Source: Sphingobium subterraneum (GTDB taxonomy: Bacteria > Pseudomonadota > Alphaproteobacteria > Sphingomonadales > Sphingomonadaceae). Taken from it: a DNA stretch of 64,000 bases. The translations under genes were made by a program, and so were the position numbers. A model generated the notes under the pieces. That model worked only from the letters and a program-made list of their open reading frames with translations. It did no database searches and was not told where the DNA came from. The stretch is from NCBI RefSeq assembly GCF_014199435.1, contig NZ_JACIJP010000002.1, forward strand, positions 350,001 to 414,000, given 5' to 3'. Positions 58,187 to 64,000 of this stretch are shown here, piece by piece. The number at the start of each line of letters is the position of its first letter. The first letter of the stretch is position 1.

Positions 58187-59613
58187 GCGAAAAGTCCTTC
58201 CGGCTGTTCAATCAGGAACTTGAGGGTCTGGAGGAACTGCGCGCCCGCCGCGCCGTCAATGGCGCGGTGATCGACCGACAGGGTGAAGGAGATGCGTGTT
58301 TCGAACGTCGCACCGCCGCTGGGACTTTCCACCGGCTGGCGTTGGGCCGCGCCCACGGCGAGGATGGCTCCCTGCGGCGGGTTGATGATCGCGTCGAAAT
58401 TTTCGATGCCGAACATGCCGAGGTTCGACACGGAGAAAGTGCCCCCCTCCATATCGTCCATCGACAGCCCCTTGCCCTGCGCCTTTTCGATCAGGCGACG
58501 GCTCTCCGCCGCCAACTGGTCGATCCGCATCCGGTCCGCCTGTCGGATCACGGGCGTCACCAGCCCTTTCGGGCTGGCCACCGCGATGGCGATGTCCGCA
58601 TGGGGAAAGCGGTGGATCTCGTTGCCATGGACTTGCACGTTGACATCGGGATGGCGGACCAGTGCGACGGCGCTCGCCTTCACGATCCAGTCGTTGAGCG
58701 ATGCCTTGCATCCCAGCACCAGATTGGCCGACTTGCGCATGTCCAACAGAGCGTCGGCGCTGGCCGATATGCGGAGATAGAAATGCGGGATGTCCTGCTT
58801 GGCCTGCGTCAGCCGCTGGGCAACAACCTTGCGGATCCGGTCGAACGGCACGATCTCCGGACGGTTTGCTCCGGCCATGAAGGCAGGCGCCCCGATCCCA
58901 CCGATGGCATCCGAAGGTGGGACAAGCGCCAGCACGTCGGCCTTGGAAATGCGCCCCCGCGCTCCCGTGCCCTTCACGCCCGCCAACGACAGCCCATGGA
59001 GCGCCGCGATGCGCCGGGCGAGGGGAGAGGCGAACACCGCGCCGTCGTCAGCGACCAGCGCGGCAAGCCCTTTCGTCGCGAGGGGAGCGGGGCCGCGTAC
59101 CGCGCGCACCACATCCTGATGCGTGATGCGACCGCCGCGGCCGGACCCTTCTATCCCTGACAGATCCACCCCTTCTTCCTCGGCCAGGCGCAGTGCTTCC
59201 GGGCTGATGGGACGGTTGGTTTCGATTTTGGTCCGGGCGGGGCGGGCCTCGGCAGACGGCACAGCCGGTTCTGCTGGCGCGGCAGCACGGCCCGCGCCGA
59301 TCGCCAAGCCACCCTCGGCCGGCCGAAATTCGGCGAGAAAGGCATCAATCTCCGCGTCGGAATGCGCACCTTCGTCGAAGATGGCGAGCAACGCACCGAC
59401 CGGCTCGGCCTCCGCACCCGAAGGGGCAAGGATGCGACGCACGGTGGCGTCATATTCCGCCTCGACTTCGTTGGTGATCTTGGCGGTTTCGATGAGGCAC
59501 AGGGTATCGCCGCGCTTGAATGTGTCCCCTTCATGGACCATCCATTCGGCAATCGTGCCTTCGGTCATCTCAATGCCCCATTTCGGCATCGTAAAGGCGC
59601 GGATGCGGCTCAT
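58183..59613 (-). CDS. 2-oxo-acid dehydrogenase E2 (acyltransferase) with two E3-binding domains
   Basis: The 476-residue protein has an N-terminal lipoyl domain with the lipoyl Lys at about residue 45 (LIETAKITNEVEAEYDATV), two peripheral-subunit-binding domains (about residues 135-170, EGVDLSGIEGSGRGGRITHQDV; and 193-228, GLSLAGVKGTGARGRISKADV), and the catalytic domain ending in the HxxxDG motif (SVDHRAIDG). Two binding domains are unusual for one E2. No E3 is encoded here. It overlaps the VOC gene by 4 nt. Confidence 0.9.
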   Translation of the reverse strand: MSRIRAFTMPKWGIEMTEGTIAEWMVHEGDTFKRGDTLCLIETAKITNEVEAEYDATVRRILAPSGAEAEPVGALLAIFDEGAHSDAEIDAFLAEFRPAEGGLAIGAGRAAAPAEPAVPSAEARPARTKIETNRPISPEALRLAEEEGVDLSGIEGSGRGGRITHQDVVRAVRGPAPLATKGLAALVADDGAVFASPLARRIAALHGLSLAGVKGTGARGRISKADVLALVPPSDAIGGIGAPAFMAGANRPEIVPFDRIRKVVAQRLTQAKQDIPHFYLRISASADALLDMRKSANLVLGCKASLNDWIVKASAVALVRHPDVNVQVHGNEIHRFPHADIAIAVASPKGLVTPVIRQADRMRIDQLAAESRRLIEKAQGKGLSMDDMEGGTFSVSNLGMFGIENFDAIINPPQGAILAVGAAQRQPVESPSGGATFETRISFTLSVDHRAIDGAAGAQFLQTLKFLIEQPEGLFA

Positions 59614-59623
59614 CTGGCCCTCC

Positions 59624-60637
59624 TCAGCGGTACGAGAGTGTTTGGCGGACCGCGGCCACGATCTTCGCGGGGCTCGGCAGATAGGCGCTCTCCAGCTCCC
59701 GGGCGAACGGCACGGGTGTGTGGGGCGCGGTCACCATCTCGGTGGGTGCCTTCAGGCTGGCGAATGCCTTGCTGGCGACCAGGGCGGCGATATCGGTCGC
59801 GAGCGAACAGCGCGGCGGCGCTTCATCCACAACCACCAGACGGCCGGTCACTTCGACCGAATCCAGGATCGCTTCCTCATCAAGGGGAGACGTGGTGCGC
59901 AGATCGATTACATCGCAGCCTATGCCGTCCCGGGCCAGTTCATCGGCGGCGGCTTCCGCGTACCCCACCATCATCCCTGCGGCGACGATGGTGGCGTCCA
60001 GCCCCGCGCGCGCCAATCGGGCGTGCCCGAATGGGATGCAGAATTCCGGGTCGTCCGAAACCTCGCCGCTCATGCCATAGAGGAACTTGTGTTCCAGAAA
60101 GATGACCGGATCATCGTCGCGGATTGCCTGCCGCAACAGACCGCAAGCGTCCTCGGGCGTCGAGGGCATGACGACTTTCAGACCGGGCATGTTGGTGACG
60201 AACTGATGGATGACCTGGCTGTGCTGGGCGGCAGCGTTGTAGCCCGCCCCGCACGGCATGCGGATGACCGCCGGGCAGATGGATTTTCCGCCGAACATGT
60301 ACCGGAACTTCGCGATCTGGTTCCAGAGCTGGTCCATGCACACGCCGATGAAGTCGGCGAACATGATTTCCGCGACCGGTCGCTTGCCCGCCAGAGCAAG
60401 GCCGCCCGCCGCGCCGACAATCGCGCTCTCGCTGATCGGCGTGTCGATCACGCGATCCGGTCCGAACGCATCATAAAGGCCCGTGGATGTCGACCAGATC
60501 CCGCCAATGGCCTCCGGTCCGCCCGCCGTGCCCATGCCGCCCACCACGTCTTCGCCGAGGACAACGACGCGTGGATCGCGCTGCATCTCCTGGAAGATCG
60601 TGTTGCGAATGGCGTCGCGATACATCAATTTTGCCAT
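59624..60637 (-). CDS. 2-oxo-acid dehydrogenase E1 beta subunit
   Basis: The 337-residue transketolase-like protein has RVVVLGEDVVGGMGTAGGPEAIGGI, IDTPISESAIVGAAGGLALAGKRPVAEIMFADFIGVCMDQLWNQ and a C-terminal domain with VIDLRTTSPLDEEAILDSVEVTGRLVVVDEA. Together with the alpha subunit it decarboxylates a 2-oxo acid using TPP. Acetoin, pyruvate and branched-chain complexes share these motifs, so the substrate is not fixed. Confidence 0.92.
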   Translation of the reverse strand: MAKLMYRDAIRNTIFQEMQRDPRVVVLGEDVVGGMGTAGGPEAIGGIWSTSTGLYDAFGPDRVIDTPISESAIVGAAGGLALAGKRPVAEIMFADFIGVCMDQLWNQIAKFRYMFGGKSICPAVIRMPCGAGYNAAAQHSQVIHQFVTNMPGLKVVMPSTPEDACGLLRQAIRDDDPVIFLEHKFLYGMSGEVSDDPEFCIPFGHARLARAGLDATIVAAGMMVGYAEAAADELARDGIGCDVIDLRTTSPLDEEAILDSVEVTGRLVVVDEAPPRCSLATDIAALVASKAFASLKAPTEMVTAPHTPVPFARELESAYLPSPAKIVAAVRQTLSYR

Positions 60638-60654
60638 GTGTCCGCTCCCGCCGG

Positions 60655-61650
60655 TCAGTAATTTATGTAGACGTTTTCGAGCACGTTCGCCGCACCCGGG
60701 CGCGGCGCCGCGCGCGATGCCTTGACCGCAGCCTCGATTGTGTCGAGCGTCGCCGTGTCGATATCGTCCAGATCGGCATCGGACAGCAGCCCCGCCTCGG
60801 TCACGCTGCCACGGAATTTGCGGATGCAGTCGCGGGTCGTGCGGATTCGCTCGATCTCGCCCTCTCCGCGATAGCGTTGCGGATCGCCCTCGAAATGGCC
60901 GAAAAACCGCTCGGTGTCGAACTCGACAGCGGCCGGGCCGTTGCCGGGAACGCGCACATATTCGAGCACTTCGCGCATGCAGTCATGGACAGCGAAGAAG
61001 TCCGTGCCGTCCGCCCGCCAGACCTTCATACCGAATGCTTCGGCCCGGCTCGCAATGTCATCGCGCGTCCCCACCGCATAAGCATTTCCGGTATGTTCGG
61101 AATAATGGTTGTTCTCGAACACGAAGATCGCCGGAGCCTTGGTCACGACTGCCAGGTTCATCGCTTCAAACGTAGTGCCCTGATTGCAGGCACCGTCACC
61201 GGAAAAGGTAATCGCGACGCCCAGCTTCCCCTCAGCATCCGGACCATCAATCTTGGCCGAAAGCGCTGCACCGACCGCGATGGGCGCGCCTGCCCCGACG
61301 ATGCCGTTGGCGCCCAGCATCCCCTTTTCCACGTCGGCGATGTGCATCGACCCCCCCTTGCCGTTGCACAGGCCGTCCTGGCTGCCCCAGATCTCCTTCA
61401 TCATCCCCTCGACATCGCATCCCTTGGCGAGGCAGTGGCCATGCCCGCGATGCGTGGAGACGATCTTGTCCCGCGGGGTCAGGTGCTCGCACACACCCAC
61501 CGCGACGGCCTCCTGTCCGCAATAGAGATGGGTGAAGCCCGCGATCTCGCCGGTCTGGATTTCCTCGTGAAGCCGCTCCTCGAATTCGCGGATCAGCTTC
61601 ATCTGTCGATAGGCGCGGGTCAGCGCCTCACGGTTCAGCTGCATGGACAT
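60655..61650 (-). CDS. 2-oxo-acid dehydrogenase E1 alpha subunit
   Basis: The 331-residue protein has the TPP-binding motif GDGACNQGTTFEAMNLAVVT...FVFENN and the HRGHGH and GGSMHIAD active-site stretches of E1 alpha subunits of the PdhA/AcoA group. It forms an alpha2beta2 E1 with the next gene. An alternative start MQL two codons on is possible. It lies between the acyl-CoA dehydrogenase and the beta gene. Confidence 0.92.
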   Translation of the reverse strand: MSMQLNREALTRAYRQMKLIREFEERLHEEIQTGEIAGFTHLYCGQEAVAVGVCEHLTPRDKIVSTHRGHGHCLAKGCDVEGMMKEIWGSQDGLCNGKGGSMHIADVEKGMLGANGIVGAGAPIAVGAALSAKIDGPDAEGKLGVAITFSGDGACNQGTTFEAMNLAVVTKAPAIFVFENNHYSEHTGNAYAVGTRDDIASRAEAFGMKVWRADGTDFFAVHDCMREVLEYVRVPGNGPAAVEFDTERFFGHFEGDPQRYRGEGEIERIRTTRDCIRKFRGSVTEAGLLSDADLDDIDTATLDTIEAAVKASRAAPRPGAANVLENVYINY

Positions 61651-61678
61651 TTCCTCTCCTGCATGGTCATGGACGGGA

Positions 61679-62887
61679 TCATAGGCCCAGCACAGACTTT
61701 GCGATTATGGTATTTTGCACTTCGTTGGTGCCGCCGAAAATCGTCCATGCCCGGCTGTTGAGGTACCGTGCCGAAGCGACCATGGAGGCAGGGGACAGGA
61801 TGGTTTCAGGGGCATTCTCATCATAGAGGGGACGCGCCTTCTCGAGCTGCAGGCCAGCCAGCCCATACAGGTCCACCGCGAGCAGGTCGATCTCCTGCCT
61901 CAGGTTGGACGCCAGCAGCTTGGTCAGCGACGTCTGCGGCCCCGGCGGGGCGCCCTTGGCGATCTCGGCGACGATCTTGAGCTCGATCATGTCGAGCGCG
62001 TGGGCGCCCAGTCTGGCGCGCGCCAGACGCCGCTTCCAGTCCACCGAGTCGAGGAGTCGGCCACCCCGGCCATCACCCTGATCGCGCGACGCCGCCACGA
62101 TCTGGTCGAGATCATAGATCAACTTGGGTGCATGGCAGGAACCGCCGCGCTCGTTCTCCAGCAGGAATTTGGCGATCGTCCAGCCCTGCCCCTCGCCGCC
62201 CACCAGATTCTCGGCCGGAACGATCACGTCCTCCAGAAAGAGCTGGTTGACTTCATGGTCGCCCGCATTGGTCAGGATCGGCCGGACCGACACACCCGGA
62301 CTGTCAAGGTCGATCAGCAGAAAGGAAATGCCCGCCTGCTTTTTCACATCCGGGTTGGTCCGCACAAGCGTGAACATGCCGTTGGCGTGATGCGCATGGG
62401 TGGTCCAGATCTTCGACCCGGTCACCACATAATGGTCGCCCTGGCGGATCGCACGGGTCTTGAGGCTGGCGAGATCCGATCCGGACCCCGGTTCGGAAAA
62501 GCCCTGACACCAATAGTCCTCACCCGAAAGGATCCGGGGCAGATAATGGCGTTTCTGCGCTTCCGTCCCAAAGGTCCAGAGGACCGGCGCCAGCAATTTC
62601 AGGCCCAGAACCGTCAGGTTGGGCGCACCCGCAGAGGCGCATTCCTTTTCGAAGAGATAGCGCTGGAACGGGGTCCAGCCCGTGCCGCCATATTCGACCG
62701 GCCACTGGTAGCCCAGCCATCCCTTCTGGTGCAAAACGGCGTTCCAAGCCTGCCCGACCTCCGGCTCGACAAAGACCGACGGAGTAAGGGCGGCCCGTGC
62801 CTTGATCTCCTCGGGAAGATGGTCGCGCAGAAACTGGCGCACTTCCTGACGAAAGGCTGCGTCCTCCGGGGAAAGCTGGATATCCAT
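61679..62887 (-). CDS. Acyl-CoA dehydrogenase
   Basis: The 402-residue protein has WCQGFSEPGSGSDLASLKTRA, FLLIDLDSPGVSVRPI and the C-terminal LNSRAWTIFGGTNEVQNTIIAKSVLGL with a FGGTNEVQ-type end. It resembles long- or branched-chain, steroid-side-chain-type acyl-CoA dehydrogenases more than short-chain ones, but the substrate is unknown. It lies 5 nt after the thiolase gene. Confidence 0.9.
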   Translation of the reverse strand: MDIQLSPEDAAFRQEVRQFLRDHLPEEIKARAALTPSVFVEPEVGQAWNAVLHQKGWLGYQWPVEYGGTGWTPFQRYLFEKECASAGAPNLTVLGLKLLAPVLWTFGTEAQKRHYLPRILSGEDYWCQGFSEPGSGSDLASLKTRAIRQGDHYVVTGSKIWTTHAHHANGMFTLVRTNPDVKKQAGISFLLIDLDSPGVSVRPILTNAGDHEVNQLFLEDVIVPAENLVGGEGQGWTIAKFLLENERGGSCHAPKLIYDLDQIVAASRDQGDGRGGRLLDSVDWKRRLARARLGAHALDMIELKIVAEIAKGAPPGPQTSLTKLLASNLRQEIDLLAVDLYGLAGLQLEKARPLYDENAPETILSPASMVASARYLNSRAWTIFGGTNEVQNTIIAKSVLGL

Positions 62888-62892
62888 TTGCC

Positions 62893-63999
62893 TTATCGTT
62901 CCAGGATGGTCACGGCTGAAACGCCCGGCGCGCCATAGACGTGACTATAGGCCGTCTTGGGATTGCCCGGCACTTGCCGCCCGCCGCCATCGCCCCGCAA
63001 CTGCACGACATTTTCGTAGACCTGCCGCAAACCGGACGCCCCGATCGGCTCGCCACAGGCGAGACAGCCGCCGTCGGTGTTGACCGGCAGACGCCCGCCG
63101 ATTTCGGTCTGCCCCTCGGCAAGCCATCGTTCCTGCTCGCCGTCCGCACAGAAGCCGTTTTCCGCCATATGCATGATCTCGGCTCCGGCTTCGGTGTCCT
63201 GGAGCTGGGCGATATGAATATCCGCGGGGCCAATGCCCGCCGCCCTGAACGCATCGGCCGATGCGATCCGGGTTGCGGTGCCACGCGGGGCGCGGTCGTC
63301 CGCAACCACGTCGATCGACGGCGAAAACACCTCGAAGCTGTGCGGCGGACGGGTGCGCATCGTTGCCGCCTTCAGCCGGATCAGCGGCTTGCCCAGCGCG
63401 TGTGCCTTCTTCTCGCTGGCGAGGATCAGCGCGACCCCTCCTTCCGCCGGAGAGCAGAACATAAATTTGGAATAAGGGTCCGAAACCATGGGGGCGTTCA
63501 GGATCTCGTCGATCCCCACCGGCACGCGCCGCCACGCATGGGGCGCGTGGGCGCCGTTGCGGAAGGCTTTCTCCGCCACTCGGCCCAACGCCTCGCGGGA
63601 AATGCCGAACATGTGCATATAGCGCATGATCTTGGCCGCGAAGAACTGGGTCGTGACCATATAGCCCGCTTCGCCATACCAGTCCGGCAGGTTATATTCG
63701 GCCGGAAGCGCATTGAACGCCCCGCGCGGATGCTTGTCGAAGCCGACCGCCAGGCCCAGGTCGAATTCGCCCGACTTGATCGCCATCTGCGCGCTGAAGA
63801 GCGCCGATCCCCCCGCCGCGCAGCCGTTGCGCACATTGATGAACTGGACACCCGTCAGCCCCAGCCGCTCGACCATCGTGTCCGGGTTACCCGCCGCATC
63901 CGAGCTGCCATAGGCGAACTGGATGTCTTTCCAGTCGACGCCCGCGTCGCCCAGCGCTTCGCGGACGGCGAACACCCCCTGGTCCAGACCAGACAGGCT
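62893..63999 (-). CDS. Thiolase/lipid-transfer-protein-like acyltransferase, 5' truncated by window edge
   Basis: The frame stays open to the window end (SLSGLDQGVFAVREALG at the edge), so the start is outside. Thiolase-fold motifs are NVRNGCAAGGSALFSAQMAI, with the putative nucleophilic Cys, and DGGCLACGEPIGASGLRQVYENVVQLRG. The usual GHP of thiolases is GEP here, as in many SCP2-like or lipid-transfer thiolases. Likely the last beta-oxidation step or an aldol-type cleavage of the operon's substrate. It is the first gene visible of the operon. Confidence 0.88.
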   Translation of the reverse strand, partial: SLSGLDQGVFAVREALGDAGVDWKDIQFAYGSSDAAGNPDTMVERLGLTGVQFINVRNGCAAGGSALFSAQMAIKSGEFDLGLAVGFDKHPRGAFNALPAEYNLPDWYGEAGYMVTTQFFAAKIMRYMHMFGISREALGRVAEKAFRNGAHAPHAWRRVPVGIDEILNAPMVSDPYSKFMFCSPAEGGVALILASEKKAHALGKPLIRLKAATMRTRPPHSFEVFSPSIDVVADDRAPRGTATRIASADAFRAAGIGPADIHIAQLQDTEAGAEIMHMAENGFCADGEQERWLAEGQTEIGGRLPVNTDGGCLACGEPIGASGLRQVYENVVQLRGDGGGRQVPGNPKTAYSHVYGAPGVSAVTILER

Positions 64000-64000
64000 G

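Overview
The window is chromosomal DNA of an alphaproteobacterium, most likely of the Sphingomonadaceae (Sphingomonas, Sphingopyxis, Sphingobium or Novosphingobium type). Reasons: high GC; a GcrA cell-cycle regulator; DUF4167 and FYDLN-acid (TIGR02300) proteins; a split b/b' ATP synthase; an alphaproteobacterial SOS box (GAAC-N7-GAAC) before uvrA; frequent TTG and GTG starts; and a family of short palindromic repeats with CCGTTCG ends common in sphingomonad genomes. No plasmid, phage or intact insertion sequence was seen.

Layout. 1-12,600: a truncated polysaccharide flippase, a CBS-domain protein, a small membrane protein with a YciA-like thioesterase, two tandem DUF4139 proteins, then the translation block hisS-prfA-prmC-DUF4167 (minus strand) and an exported M61 peptidase. 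12,600-24,400: ppa, an orphan ABC-2 permease, gcrA, an outer-membrane barrel protein, parE, an extensin-like protein, the run leuB-metZ-apaG-LysR, recO and an HWE-type sensor kinase. 24,400-34,800: uvrC, the F0 operon atpI-B-E-F'-F, the envelope-lipid operon ydbH-ynbE-ydbL, radC and an EF-hand protein. 35,000-47,300: purB, tRNA-Ala(GGC), aroA, a low-GC methyltransferase, cmk, rpsA, ihfB, a candidate small RNA, uvrA with a repeat inserted in frame, and tRNA-Ser(GGA).

47,300-64,000 is accessory in character. It begins with a ParB-like gene remnant next to tRNA-Ser. The most interesting locus follows: a cyclic-di-GMP-I (GEMM) riboswitch at about 48,115-48,200, upstream of a Gly-rich, repeat-containing lipoprotein and a TpsB/FhaC-type outer-membrane secretion pore. 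I infer a c-di-GMP-switched surface or biofilm factor. Next come a PRISE-type reductase, an autoregulated PadR-HAAS-GIN operon, a KstD-like flavoprotein remnant, and a tightly packed minus-strand catabolic operon (thiolase, two acyl-CoA dehydrogenases, a pyruvate-dehydrogenase-like E1alpha/E1beta/E2, a VOC protein and an APH-like phosphotransferase). This operon probably oxidises an unusual acyl-CoA, possibly steroid- or terpenoid-derived.

Housekeeping functions dominate up to 47.3 kb. Repeats of the CCGTTCG family sit directly before prfA, prmC and one DUF4139 gene and appear to supply their Shine-Dalgarno sequences. hisS and aroA each contain a sharply bounded low-GC patch.
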